From contig CAIMFY010000074.1 of the NCBI GenBank assembly GCA_903840415.1, positions 1-64,000 on the forward strand: DNA of 64,000 nt, read 5' to 3'. The notes beneath the pieces are model-generated. The model ran no database searches. It saw only the letters and a list, made by a program, of their open reading frames with translations, and had not been told where the DNA came from. A program made the position numbers and the translations under genes. Positions 44,908 through 53,236 of the stretch are shown one piece after another. Numbering within the stretch: the first letter of the stretch is position 1; each line of letters opens with the position of its first letter. Source of the stretch: an uncultured Opitutia bacterium (lineage in GTDB: Bacteria > Verrucomicrobiota > Verrucomicrobiia > Opitutales > Opitutaceae).

Positions 44908-46581
44908 ATGACCGCAATCTCCACTGCGCCATCGAGCCTCGCGCCTATCGTCAAGCGCGCCTTGGCGGCTGCCCCGCCCGTGGTCGCGCAAAGCGGCAGT
45001 CTGACTTTCGCGAAGTCGAATGCCATTGGGGTGGATTCGTCGGTCAAGCTCAGCGATGCCGGCATCAATAGCGCGACAACGAAATTTTCTCTTAGCCTCA
45101 ATCTTAAAACTGGCCAAAAATATTCGTTTTCCGCGTGGTTTGTCTCGGGCGGGCCGACGGTCACTTTAGTGGACAGTAATGGGAAGAAGACGGCGATCTC
45201 CATGAAAAATGGATTCACGATCGCCAAGAGTGGGACTTACCAATTGGTCCTCGAGCGGAGCACGCTCCTCGCCGGAGCGCTCCAGAACATTTCGCTCAAC
45301 GCCAAATCGCTCTTGCCCACGACGAGTGGCGACAAGCGGATTGATGCGCTCCTGATGGGGGGCACCGATGAATGGTGGCACGCCAGCGACACTGCGGTCA
45401 CGAAGAGCTCAAACCTGATCACGCCCACGGCCGCGGGGCTGGATGCCAACAGTTCCGCGACGGCGCTGACTTTCAGTTTCCTTTCCACCGCGCACGGCAG
45501 CGCCGCCGACCAGAATGGATTTCAGGAGATGACCGTTGATCAGAAAAACGCCGTGCGCCGCGCCTTCCAATACTACGGCAAGATCATCAACGTCACTTTC
45601 ACCGAAGCCGCCGGTGATGGCACCGGCGACATCAACTTCGGCGCGAACAATCAAAAAGGCGTCAGCGCGGGCTACGCCTACATTCCCAACACCAGTCCGA
45701 CTCCGGGAAAAACCTACCTCTATTTGGCGAACGATCAGTCGACCAATCTCGACTCGCAGCAGCTGAACGAAGGCGGGTATGGTTGGGAGACCATTCTCCA
45801 CGAGATCGGACACACGCTCGGGCTCAAGCACCCAGGCAACTACAACGCGGGCGGCGGTGGCACACCCGGTCCTTATCTTTCGGCGGCCGACGACAACCGC
45901 CAGAACACGATCATGTCCTACAAGAACAACTCTGTCTCCACCGGACTGAATCCGACGACGGCAATGGGTTTGGATGTGGCTGCACTGCAATATCTCTATG
46001 GCGCCAATACCAGCGGTTCCACCGCGACCAACGGAGCGTTTTCGTTCACTGCGGGAAATAACTATTTAGAATCTCTGTGGTCGACCAACGGCACCGACAC
46101 CATCGATCTCAGCGGGCTCACCAAGTCCAGCAACGTGAACCTCAACGCCGGGACATTTTCCAGCATCAACATCACCGCTCCGGCCAAGAGCACATTCTAC
46201 TCGGGCAACAACAATGTGTTTCTGGCCTACGGAGCCCAGGTCAACAACGTGACGCTCTCGTCGACCGACGGTGTCGCCGAGTCAGTCACCTTAAATAACG
46301 CCTTCAAGTCCGGGTCCTATGACAGCATTGCCTCGGTCAACGCCGCGGACGACAAGATCGTGCTCTCGAAATCCCTGTTTGGCAGTCTGACTGCCAAGAA
46401 CATCGAGTTCGGCGCATCGGCCACCAAATCCACCTCGAAGATTGTCGTGAACTCCACCACCGGCGAAATCTTTTATGACGCGGACGGCAGCGGAAAAGGA
46501 GCGGCAAAAAAGATCGCGCAATACACGGTCGCCCAAGGTCACGGCCAGCTATCCGCCAGTAATTTTTCGTTCGTGGCCTGA
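44908..46581 (+). CDS. Serralysin-like M10 metalloprotease, type I secreted
   Basis: A 557-residue secreted zinc protease (start ATG preceded by AGGA). There is no N-terminal signal peptide. An N-terminal domain of about 130 residues looks like a PPC-type beta-sandwich (SLNLKTGQKYSFSAWFVSGG). The catalytic motif is HEIGHTLGLKHPGNY with zinc ligands His298, His302 and His308, and the Met-turn is IMSYKNN. The C-terminus ends GEIFYDADGSGKGAAKKIAQ..... LSASNFSFVA, the typical terminal block of type I secretion substrates, but the GGxGxDxUx calcium repeats of classical serralysins are not visible. No secretion ABC/MFP genes are adjacent. Probably an extracellular protein-degrading enzyme. Confidence 0.88.
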   Translation: MTAISTAPSSLAPIVKRALAAAPPVVAQSGSLTFAKSNAIGVDSSVKLSDAGINSATTKFSLSLNLKTGQKYSFSAWFVSGGPTVTLVDSNGKKTAISMKNGFTIAKSGTYQLVLERSTLLAGALQNISLNAKSLLPTTSGDKRIDALLMGGTDEWWHASDTAVTKSSNLITPTAAGLDANSSATALTFSFLSTAHGSAADQNGFQEMTVDQKNAVRRAFQYYGKIINVTFTEAAGDGTGDINFGANNQKGVSAGYAYIPNTSPTPGKTYLYLANDQSTNLDSQQLNEGGYGWETILHEIGHTLGLKHPGNYNAGGGGTPGPYLSAADDNRQNTIMSYKNNSVSTGLNPTTAMGLDVAALQYLYGANTSGSTATNGAFSFTAGNNYLESLWSTNGTDTIDLSGLTKSSNVNLNAGTFSSINITAPAKSTFYSGNNNVFLAYGAQVNNVTLSSTDGVAESVTLNNAFKSGSYDSIASVNAADDKIVLSKSLFGSLTAKNIEFGASATKSTSKIVVNSTTGEIFYDADGSGKGAAKKIAQYTVAQGHGQLSASNFSFVA

Positions 46582-46662
46582 TGCCCGATTGGGCCTGCAA
46601 TAAAAGTCAGATCGGTTCCGTTGCGGTTTTCTCCCGCGATCGCCTTCCCACGGAGCAACGCC

Positions 46663-47040
46663 CTATTCGCAGCGGGCGTAGATTTTTTGCAGCATGGAAA
46701 GCGCGGGCGCGGGGCCGGTCGCCGGGGCGCGAGTGTCGCCGAGACTGCACCGGAGGAGGAGTTGTTCGTTTTCCTTGTCGAGCTGGAGAATTTGCAGGAT
46801 GCGTCCGCGCGTCTGCTCAAGTTGCGCGCGGGTTTCCGGATCGCGGGCGGAGGCGGCGGGGAGGGAGCGAAGGGCGTCCAGCGAGCTATCGAGTTTTTCG
46901 AGCAACGCGCGTTTGCGCTCGAGCAGCGCGCCGTCGGGGACGCGTTGGTGTTGGCGCAAGAATCGATTTTCGTCGAGGACGGCTTGGTGGATTTCGTCGC
47001 AGAGCGCCTGATGATTCTGCAGGGCGGGAAGCGGGCTCAT
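46663..47040 (-). CDS. Coiled-coil protein, possibly FlgN-like flagellar chaperone
   Basis: A 125-residue, almost wholly helical protein (MSPLPALQNHQALCDEIHQAV). The arrangement of acidic/leucine heptads with LLERKRALLEKLDSSLDALR resembles FlgN, the export chaperone for hook-filament junction proteins, but similarity is only at the level of pattern. It overlaps the TPR gene by four bases and is the third gene of a leftward three-gene unit. A FliA-like -10 box upstream of the unit supports, weakly, a flagellar role. Confidence 0.55.
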   Translation of the reverse strand: MSPLPALQNHQALCDEIHQAVLDENRFLRQHQRVPDGALLERKRALLEKLDSSLDALRSLPAASARDPETRAQLEQTRGRILQILQLDKENEQLLLRCSLGDTRAPATGPAPALSMLQKIYARCE

Positions 47041-48443
47041 GGGTTGGCGGCGGTCTTGGGGGCAGCGGTGGTGGGTGGTGGAGTGGCCGTGGTTTTGCCG
47101 GTCGAGTTTTCGAAGAAGGCAGTGACTTGGTGAGTCACCTGATCGTGCCACGACAGATTTTCCATCCGCCAGGCGGACATCTTGGAGAGCTCGGCGAGGT
47201 CGGGAGCGGGATTGGGTCCGGCGCTGTCGATGATCGTTTGGTAGGAGGTGCGGGCGCGGTCGGGGAGGCCGAGGCGCTCGGAGCAAAGTGCGAGCTGGTA
47301 AACGATCGGGAGGCGCCACACCGGTTCAGGCGAGAGTTCGACGAGGCTGGTGTAGATCGCCTGGGCATTGAGCATGTCGCCGCTTTCGAAGAAGTCGTTG
47401 GCGAGTTGGTTGCCGGTGCGCCGCTGCCAGTAGACCCAGCGTTTCGGGTCGGCCGAGACGCGAGATTTCTCGGCGTGGAGCAAATCGAGCACGGCGCGAA
47501 ACGCTTCCTGCGGGCGTTTCAGTTCGCGCAGGGAAACGGCGAGGATGTAGCGCGCCTCGGGAATGTTTTCGTCGTCGGGATATTGCTCAATGAAAGTCTT
47601 GAAGCTAGTGACGGAGTTTTCGAGTTCGCCCTGAAGGCGGAGCGAGTAGGCACACTTGAAGGAGGCCCGAGCGCGATCGGCGGGTGCAAGGTCGAGGAGA
47701 CGGAGGCGGAGGAAGAATTTCGCGGCCTCGGCGAAGTTTCCGGATTGAAAGTGGGTTTCGGCGATTTCGAACTGGGCGGTTTTTGCGAGCAACTGGTAGT
47801 GTTCGAATCCTTCGCTGGTGGGCAGTTTGAGGGTGGAGTTGATGACGTTGTAGAAGCGGGCGATCGCGAGTTTGTAGATGCCCATCGAGCGGAGCGTGCG
47901 GCCGAGATCGAGATAGGCGTCGGGCGTGCGCTCGTCGCCGGGGTAATCTTTGAGGTAGCGTTCGTAAATGGCGGTGGCCTTGGTGAGTGCGCCTTGGCGC
48001 CGGTGCATGTGGGCGAGACCGAGCAGCGCGGACTTTACGTCGGTGGGTGCGACGTGGCGGGCATTCAAGACCTGCCGGAAAGCGATTTCGGCGGAGTCGT
48101 AGTCGCCGCGTTCGGTGAGCGCGGCCCCGAGTTTGAGGAGGCCCTGGATTTCATCGGTGGCATGCGCCGGCTTGGCGGCGGCGGGCTCGGGGTGGGCTTC
48201 GGCGGGTTTCTCGGGTTCCGCGATCGCCGCGGGTTTGTCCGCGAGCAGGGCCGGATAATCGGCCGGAGATTTTTCGGGGGCCGCTGCCGTGTGGATCGAT
48301 GCCGGGGGGGCTTCATGGCTCTCGGCCTTCGGACCAGTCTTCAGTTCGACCTTGGGTTCGTCGCCTGCGCGCACGACCGCCATGATGGCCAGGGGAACGC
48401 AGGCCAGAGCGAGACGGAGCAGCAAACGGCGACGACGGATCAT
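47037..48443 (-). CDS. Exported tetratricopeptide-repeat protein
   Basis: A 468-residue protein with an N-terminal export/anchor segment (RRLLLRLALACVPLAIMAVVRA), a Pro/Ala/Lys-rich linker to about residue 95, then TPR-type helical repeats: GAALTERGDYDSAEIAFRQVL, GLAHMHRRQGALTKATAIYERYLKDYPGD, YLDLGRTLRSMGIYKLAIARF, AETHFQSGNFAEAAKFFLRL, and others up to about 430. The C-terminus is Thr/Pro/Ala-rich. The repeat spacing and KDYPGD/EQYPDDENIPEAR endings resemble BamD/YbgF-like envelope TPR proteins, so it likely scaffolds a periplasmic assembly. It sits between a Pro-rich exported protein and the FlgN-like gene, all overlapping or adjacent. Confidence 0.78.
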   Translation of the reverse strand: MIRRRRLLLRLALACVPLAIMAVVRAGDEPKVELKTGPKAESHEAPPASIHTAAAPEKSPADYPALLADKPAAIAEPEKPAEAHPEPAAAKPAHATDEIQGLLKLGAALTERGDYDSAEIAFRQVLNARHVAPTDVKSALLGLAHMHRRQGALTKATAIYERYLKDYPGDERTPDAYLDLGRTLRSMGIYKLAIARFYNVINSTLKLPTSEGFEHYQLLAKTAQFEIAETHFQSGNFAEAAKFFLRLRLLDLAPADRARASFKCAYSLRLQGELENSVTSFKTFIEQYPDDENIPEARYILAVSLRELKRPQEAFRAVLDLLHAEKSRVSADPKRWVYWQRRTGNQLANDFFESGDMLNAQAIYTSLVELSPEPVWRLPIVYQLALCSERLGLPDRARTSYQTIIDSAGPNPAPDLAELSKMSAWRMENLSWHDQVTHQVTAFFENSTGKTTATPPPTTAAPKTAANP

Positions 48444-49019
48444 TTACTTGGACTGGGTGGAAGTGGCGGTGCTAGGCGGCAGCGGAGCAGGTGCAAGTGC
48501 GTCACGGGGGACGGGCACGAGCACGTTCACGCCACCGGCTTGGCCGGGAATCTGAAAATACGGGAGAAAGTCTTCGGGACGGATTGTAGGACGAGCGTCA
48601 TCAGTAATGATTGAGGGAGGTGGCGCCTTGGCGGGCGTGACAGGTTCGGCATGGGCCGGAAATTCAGTGATCGCGGCCAGAGCCGCGGTGGCAGGAGCAA
48701 GTTTCGACTCGACGGGCGCCGGAGGCGCTTCGACGAGGGCAACGATCGGGATCGATCGTGCGCCGGCAGCCGGACGCACGGTCAGATCGGGCGGAGGCGG
48801 CGCATTTTGAAAGCGCAGCGGCGGCCCGCCGACGATGGCGAGGTAGGGCTGGAGCACAGGCTCCCCGTTGCGGAGATCCAGCGCCGCGCCCAAGTTGGGG
48901 TGCGACTCTGAGATTCCCGAAACGAACTTCGGCGCCAGAGTTGGCAGCAACAGGAGCGAGACGTAACGCAACGCCCTGCGCAGGCCAACCGCCTGGTGCG
49001 GTGGTTCGCGGTGATTCAT
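48444..49019 (-). CDS. Proline-rich hypothetical envelope protein
   Basis: A 191-residue protein I do not recognise. It starts at ATG (MNHREPPHQAVGLRRALRYVSLLLLPTLAP), where residues 14-30 form an export or anchor segment, followed by a long Pro/Ala-rich region (PPPPDLTVRPAAG, EAPPAPVESKLAPA). A better-ordered short motif, RPTIRPEDFLPYFQIPG, lies near the C-terminus. It abuts the TPR gene without a gap and is the first gene of the unit. A GTG 63 bp upstream (49082) is a less likely start because it would lie inside the FliA-like -10 box. Confidence 0.6.
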   Translation of the reverse strand: MNHREPPHQAVGLRRALRYVSLLLLPTLAPKFVSGISESHPNLGAALDLRNGEPVLQPYLAIVGGPPLRFQNAPPPPDLTVRPAAGARSIPIVALVEAPPAPVESKLAPATAALAAITEFPAHAEPVTPAKAPPPSIITDDARPTIRPEDFLPYFQIPGQAGGVNVLVPVPRDALAPAPLPPSTATSTQSK

Positions 49020-49072
49020 TTCGTGTGAGACATTCCATGTTAGTGGGATGGTCTTGATTTTGCCCACGCGTC

Positions 49073-49100
49073 CTATCGGCACGCCAGGCCGCGCACTGAA
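49073..49100 (-). promoter_or_regulatory. Candidate FliA-like promoter of the TPR/FlgN-like unit
   Basis: Good -10 box GCCGATAG (49073-49080 on the minus strand; 7 of 8) with a poor -35 match TTCAGTGC (4 of 8) at 12 bases. A second GCCGATAG lies at 49115-49122 inside a CCGAT-CT-ATCGG palindrome but has no -35 partner. Confidence 0.3.
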
Positions 49101-49149
49101 ATGAATTTACCGATCTATCGGCCGTGGGGTCCGCTCGCCTCCGGCAGGC

Positions 49150-51072
49150 TCAGGCGGGCACTTTAGCACCGAGGAGGCCGCGGAGTCGCCGGCCGATGTC
49201 GTCGAGCCGATAGGGTTTCTGGATAAAATCGCGCTGACCGATCGACTCGAGTTCCTTGCGGGCCTCGGACGTGATGTGCCCGCTAATCACGAGCACGTGC
49301 ATTTTCGGACGGACGGCGCGGATGACTCTCAGCACATCGGTGCCGCTGGCACCGGGTATGTTGAGATCCAGAAATACGGCGTCGAAGGGGCGCCCGGTGC
49401 CTTGAATGTGCTCGATGGCTTCAAGCCCCGACGCGGCCGTGGTCACCCGGTAACCTTTCCGCGCAAACGCCGCCGCGAGCAATTCGCGCAACGGATCCTC
49501 GTCTTCGACGATGAGCAAGTGTTCGGTGCCGCCGGGGAAGGAGTCGGACGCGTTGACGAGTGCGGCGGGGGTCGAGTTGGCCTCCGCCAGTGGCAGATAG
49601 GCGCTAAACGCGCTGCCGACCCCGAGCGTGCTTTCGACGTCGAGGCAGCCGTGGTGCGCGGTGACGATGCCGTAAACGACCGCGAGCCCGAGACCCGTGC
49701 CTTGGTTGACGGGTTTCGTCGTGAAAAACGGTTCGAAGATGCGGGCGCGGACTTCCGCACTCATGCCGGTGCCGGTGTCGGCGATCCGCAACTGCGCGTA
49801 GGTCTTGGCCGGATCGGCGCCGAGGTGCGCGAGCTGGGCGCCGGATTTCGTGCCCGTGGTGATCGTGATCGTGCCGCCGTGCGGCATGGCGTCGCGGGCG
49901 TTGACGCTCAGGTTGAGCACGATCTGCTGGATCTGGATTTGGTCGGCGAGGAGCGCCGGCAGATGCTCCTGGAGGTTGAGCTGGAAGGTGACGGTGCGCG
50001 GAAAAGTCTCCGCGAGCAGCGAGACGAGTTCGCGGGCGAGCTGGTTGAGATCGAGCGGGTGAAACTTGACGTCGGCCTTGCGGCTGAAGGTGAGGATTTG
50101 CTTCACGAGCCCGCTGGCGCGGATGGCGGCGCGATGGATTTCGCGGAGGCTTTTTTCGAGCAAGGCCGGCTCGGGGTTGGAGCCCTGGCAAAATTCCGCG
50201 TAGCCGTTGATGATCGCGAGGAGGTTGTTGAAATCGTGCGCGATGCCGCCGGCGAGGGTGCCGAGGCTTTCCATTTTCTGCACCTGACGGAGGTCCTGCT
50301 CGAGTTTCTTGCGCTCGGTGACATCCTCGCGCAGGCAGAGAAAATTAGTGATCTCGCCGGCGGGACTGCGGAGGCAGGAGACTTTCACGGACTCCCAGAC
50401 GGTCTGCGAATCGCCGCGGCGCGTGGTGAGCTCGCCGCGCCATTCCTCGCCGGCGCGAATCGTGGCCCAGAATTTCCGGTAGGAATCTTCATCGGGATGG
50501 CCGTCGCGCAGAATCTCGATGCGCTGATCGAGAATGTCCTCAAGCGTGTGGCCGGTGACGGCGATGAACTTGGAATTCACGTATTGCGCGCGGCCGTCGA
50601 GATCGGTGATGACGATCGAGACGGGGGACTGTTCAACGGCGCGGGAGAGGCGGTAGAACTGTTCCTCGGCGAGGCGCTGGCGCGTGATGTCGCGACCGAT
50701 GGCGCGGATGGCGGTGATCTCGCCGGTGGCGTCGCGCAGTGCGGTCTCCTCCCAGTCGAACCAGCGCACACCTTGCGGGGTGCGCCAGCGATGCTGACCG
50801 CTGGCGCGGTGCGGTGGCCGGGCGAGTTCGGCGTTGGAGGCGTGCACCGCTGGGAGATCGTCGGCGTGGACGAAATCGGTGAGGTGCGCTTCCGCCAGAG
50901 CGGCGGCGGCGAGGCCAAACTTGCGCGCGAAGGACACGTTGGCCGCGAGGATGCGGCCAGAGAGATCGCGGCAATAGGCGCAGTCGGCGCTATTTTCCCA
51001 CGCGCCGAGCCAGGACTCGACGACGGGAGGACGAGCCGTTTCAACCAGCGGTGCACTGAGTGCGACGGGCAT
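49150..51072 (-). CDS. Hybrid PAS-histidine kinase with C-terminal receiver
   Basis: A 640-residue soluble (no TM segment) hybrid kinase. Order: PAS1 (about 27-140, ending AIGRDITRQRLAEEQ), PAS2 (about 145-265, ending REDVTERKKLEQDL), HisKA with phospho-acceptor His in LGTLAGGIAHDFNNLLAIINGYAEF, HATPase (LNLSVNARDAMPHGG, DTGTGMSAE, GTGLGLAVVYGIVTAHHG), then a receiver (LLIVEDEDPLREL; phospho-acceptor Asp in AVFLDLNIPGASG; Lys in FIQKPY). The IAHDFNN box is typical of kinases feeding phosphorelays. It follows the chemoreceptor gene by 48 bp, and that gap holds one of the best FliA-like promoters in the window, so it can be expressed with the motility genes. Confidence 0.93.
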   Translation of the reverse strand: MPVALSAPLVETARPPVVESWLGAWENSADCAYCRDLSGRILAANVSFARKFGLAAAALAEAHLTDFVHADDLPAVHASNAELARPPHRASGQHRWRTPQGVRWFDWEETALRDATGEITAIRAIGRDITRQRLAEEQFYRLSRAVEQSPVSIVITDLDGRAQYVNSKFIAVTGHTLEDILDQRIEILRDGHPDEDSYRKFWATIRAGEEWRGELTTRRGDSQTVWESVKVSCLRSPAGEITNFLCLREDVTERKKLEQDLRQVQKMESLGTLAGGIAHDFNNLLAIINGYAEFCQGSNPEPALLEKSLREIHRAAIRASGLVKQILTFSRKADVKFHPLDLNQLARELVSLLAETFPRTVTFQLNLQEHLPALLADQIQIQQIVLNLSVNARDAMPHGGTITITTGTKSGAQLAHLGADPAKTYAQLRIADTGTGMSAEVRARIFEPFFTTKPVNQGTGLGLAVVYGIVTAHHGCLDVESTLGVGSAFSAYLPLAEANSTPAALVNASDSFPGGTEHLLIVEDEDPLRELLAAAFARKGYRVTTAASGLEAIEHIQGTGRPFDAVFLDLNIPGASGTDVLRVIRAVRPKMHVLVISGHITSEARKELESIGQRDFIQKPYRLDDIGRRLRGLLGAKVPA

Positions 51073-51081
51073 TTGGCGAAG

Positions 51082-51108
51082 CTATCGGCTCAGCGGCGCG
51101 CAACTTGA
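51082..51108 (-). promoter_or_regulatory. FliA-like promoter of the hybrid kinase
   Basis: On the minus strand TCAAGTTG, 11 bases, GCCGATAG (6 of 8 and 7 of 8 matches to TAAAGTTT-N11-GCCGATAA). The -10 box ends nine bases before the ATG, leaving room for almost no leader. Confidence 0.65.
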
Positions 51109-51120
51109 GGTGCGGCGCGA

Positions 51121-52614
51121 TTAAGCATGCACGAATTCGGAAGCGCGGGGCGATCGGATGGCGGCGCGGTCGGCGATTGGAGCGGGCAGGGGCGCAGCAT
51201 CGGTGGGCACGGTGGCGCTGGATGCGGTGAGGCCAAGCATCGTCTGCAATTCACCGAGCACGGCACGGAGCGTAGCGACTTCGCCCTGCATCTCGGCGGT
51301 GGCGGCGGCCGTTTCCTCGGCGCCGGCAGCGTTGGCTTGCGTGACCGTGTCGATTTGGCTGACGGCGGTGACGACTTGACCTAGCCCGGAGTTTTGCTCC
51401 GTAGAAGCGGTTGCGATCTCGGCGACGAGTTCGTCGACCTCGCGGGCGCGAGTGACAATCTGCTGGAGGCTCTGGCTGACTTTGGCGCTGAGCGCGGCGC
51501 CATGGGCGCCTTTGGCGATGGAGTCTTCGATTTTTTCGGCGGTCTCATGCGCGGCGACGGCGGAGCGTTGCGCGAGTCGGCGCACTTCTTCGGCGACGAC
51601 CGCGAAGCCGAGGCCGGCTTCGCCGGCGCGGGCAGCTTCGACGGCGGCGTTGAGCGCGAGGATGTTGCTTTGAAACGCTATCTCGTCGATCGTTTTGATG
51701 ATTTTGCCGATGTTGCTGCTGGCGATCTTGATGGCGTCCATCGCGACGGCCATGGCCTGCATGTCGGCGGCGCCGGTGTCTGCGGCGGCGCGGGTCTGGC
51801 CGGCGAGCGTCTTGGCGCGGGCGGCGCCCTCGGCGTTGCGGCTAGTCAACGAGGAAATTTCCTCGAGTGTGGCGCTCGTTTCCTCGAGCGAGGCCGCCTG
51901 ATTGCTCGCACCTTCGGAGACACTCTGGCTGGTGCGCGCGACGGTGGCGGAAAGTCCGGTCAGGGTCTCGGAGGCGCCGCCCAGCCGGGTGGCGATGTGG
52001 GTGAGCGGTCGCGAGATCGCGCGTTGGAAACGCCACCCAGCGAATGCAAATACGAGCAGCACGACGACGAGGCCGCCGCTCGCGCCGAGGAGGAGGCGCT
52101 GAGTAGCCGCATCCCTCGTGGCGATTTCGGCTTGCGCAGCGTGGTCGACGTCCTCGGCGGCCTGGCCGAGCGCGAGCACGACTTTTTCGAGCTGCGGATT
52201 ATACTGACCGACGTAAAGTTCGAGGGCGCCACCGTTGTTGGCGGTGAGGACTTGATCGACAACCGCCTGGCCCGTGCGGGCGAGCGCGGTGAACTGGGCC
52301 GCGAGGGCCGGGACGTCCGCCACGCCGGCGGCGGCCGCGGCGCGCGCGCTTTCGTAGCGTTTCAGGCCAGCCTCGATTTCGTCAGGATCCTTGAGACGCA
52401 GTAGCGCTTGGAGCGCCGTCTGCGCGCCGACGAGTCGCTGGAGCGCCTCGTGCGATCGACCATACTCGATGGCGACGCGCCGGGTGAGAGCGGTGTCACC
52501 CGCATGAGTGGAGCGCACGAAAAGCGCCGCGCCCGCGGCGAGAAGCGTGATGAGCGCCAGCGCCGCGGCGGTAAACAGCACGAGGCGTGCGCGAATGGTG
52601 GCGAATCGGCGCAT
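51121..52614 (-). CDS. Methyl-accepting chemotaxis protein
   Basis: A 497-residue transmembrane chemoreceptor, starting at ATG ([20 protein letters not shown]). TM1 is about 8-32, followed by a short helical periplasmic region of about 150 residues (four-helix-bundle-like) and TM2 (about 182-205). Only a trace of a HAMP domain ([14 protein letters not shown]) precedes the signalling domain with the highly conserved hairpin tip [37 protein letters not shown]. The C-terminus ([12 protein letters not shown]) lacks a CheR-tethering pentapeptide. The gene lies 17 bp after a gene for a separate periplasmic sensor-like protein and before the hybrid kinase. Confidence 0.93.
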   Translation of the reverse strand: MRRFATIRARLVLFTAAALALITLLAAGAALFVRSTHAGDTALTRRVAIEYGRSHEALQRLVGAQTALQALLRLKDPDEIEAGLKRYESARAAAAAGVADVPALAAQFTALARTGQAVVDQVLTANNGGALELYVGQYNPQLEKVVLALGQAAEDVDHAAQAEIATRDAATQRLLLGASGGLVVVLLVFAFAGWRFQRAISRPLTHIATRLGGASETLTGLSATVARTSQSVSEGASNQAASLEETSATLEEISSLTSRNAEGAARAKTLAGQTRAAADTGAADMQAMAVAMDAIKIASSNIGKIIKTIDEIAFQSNILALNAAVEAARAGEAGLGFAVVAEEVRRLAQRSAVAAHETAEKIEDSIAKGAHGAALSAKVSQSLQQIVTRAREVDELVAEIATASTEQNSGLGQVVTAVSQIDTVTQANAAGAEETAAATAEMQGEVATLRAVLGELQTMLGLTASSATVPTDAAPLPAPIADRAAIRSPRASEFVHA

Positions 52615-52631
52615 GGGAATGGGTTGTCGTT

Positions 52632-53183
52632 TTACTGGGAAAGTTTCGTGATGCTGAGGCCGACGACGAGCGAGCCGATCGGTTTGCCGCCGTCGAGGAC
52701 GGGCACGGCGATCTGGACCTGCTGCTGGCCGGAGGCCTGGTTCACCTCGATCGGGCCCTGCCACGTCTTGCCGGTCAGGGGCACTTCGTGCTTGGGCATG
52801 CCTTTGTGGCACCAGTTGGTGGTCTTGGCGGTGAAGGCGACTTTGTAGCCGGCGGCGTCGGACAGAAACGGCAGCGTGACGAGCTCGTCCTTCTTCGCCT
52901 TGAGGAAGGCGCCCGCGGCATTCTTGGAGAAGGCGCGCACAAACGGATCGAGGACGGTGAGCGCGGCCCATTTCTCCTGCGTCATGGCGGCATAATCGGC
53001 CGGCAGCGCGGCATTTTGCGCGCGGACGGCGCCGACGATGACGGGGTCGGCGGCCCAGGCGACGATGTCGCTGGTCTTGGCGTCGATCTTGGCCTGGATG
53101 GCGGGCGTGATCGATTGCGCGCGAGCGGCGGTGGTAAATGCGGCGACGGCCGCGGCGAAGAGGAGGAGCAGACGGAGTTTCAT
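52632..53183 (-). CDS. Periplasmic Cache/PDC-like sensor protein
   Basis: A 183-residue exported protein: Sec signal ([22 protein letters not shown]) and then a domain resembling the soluble Cache-type sensor modules found inside chemoreceptors ([67 protein letters not shown]). There is no second TM segment, so it is free in the periplasm. It sits between an outer-membrane porin and the chemoreceptor on one strand, 53 bp after the former and 17 bp before the latter, which suggests that it presents a ligand to the receptor. Start chosen at the signal-peptide ATG; the longer frame is Arg/Pro-rich and not coding. Confidence 0.78.
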   Translation of the reverse strand: MKLRLLLLFAAAVAAFTTAARAQSITPAIQAKIDAKTSDIVAWAADPVIVGAVRAQNAALPADYAAMTQEKWAALTVLDPFVRAFSKNAAGAFLKAKKDELVTLPFLSDAAGYKVAFTAKTTNWCHKGMPKHEVPLTGKTWQGPIEVNQASGQQQVQIAVPVLDGGKPIGSLVVGLSITKLSQ

Positions 53184-53236
53184 GGTGATGAGACGAGCGG
53201 AGCTTGTGGGGATATTTTGGAGACGCCGCAGCGCGA

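Noticed and set aside
46581-48614. 677-residue Gly/Val/Glu-rich + strand ORF
   Set aside because: Overlaps three better-supported minus genes (TPR repeats, overlapping starts); low-complexity antisense composition.
49276-51108. 610-residue + strand ORF
   Set aside because: Shadow of the hybrid kinase, whose HisKA, HATPase and receiver motifs are unambiguous.
52615-52971. N-terminal extension of the chemoreceptor to 616 residues
   Set aside because: Arg-rich frame overlapping the Cache-like gene; the ATG at 52614 gives a normal TM1.
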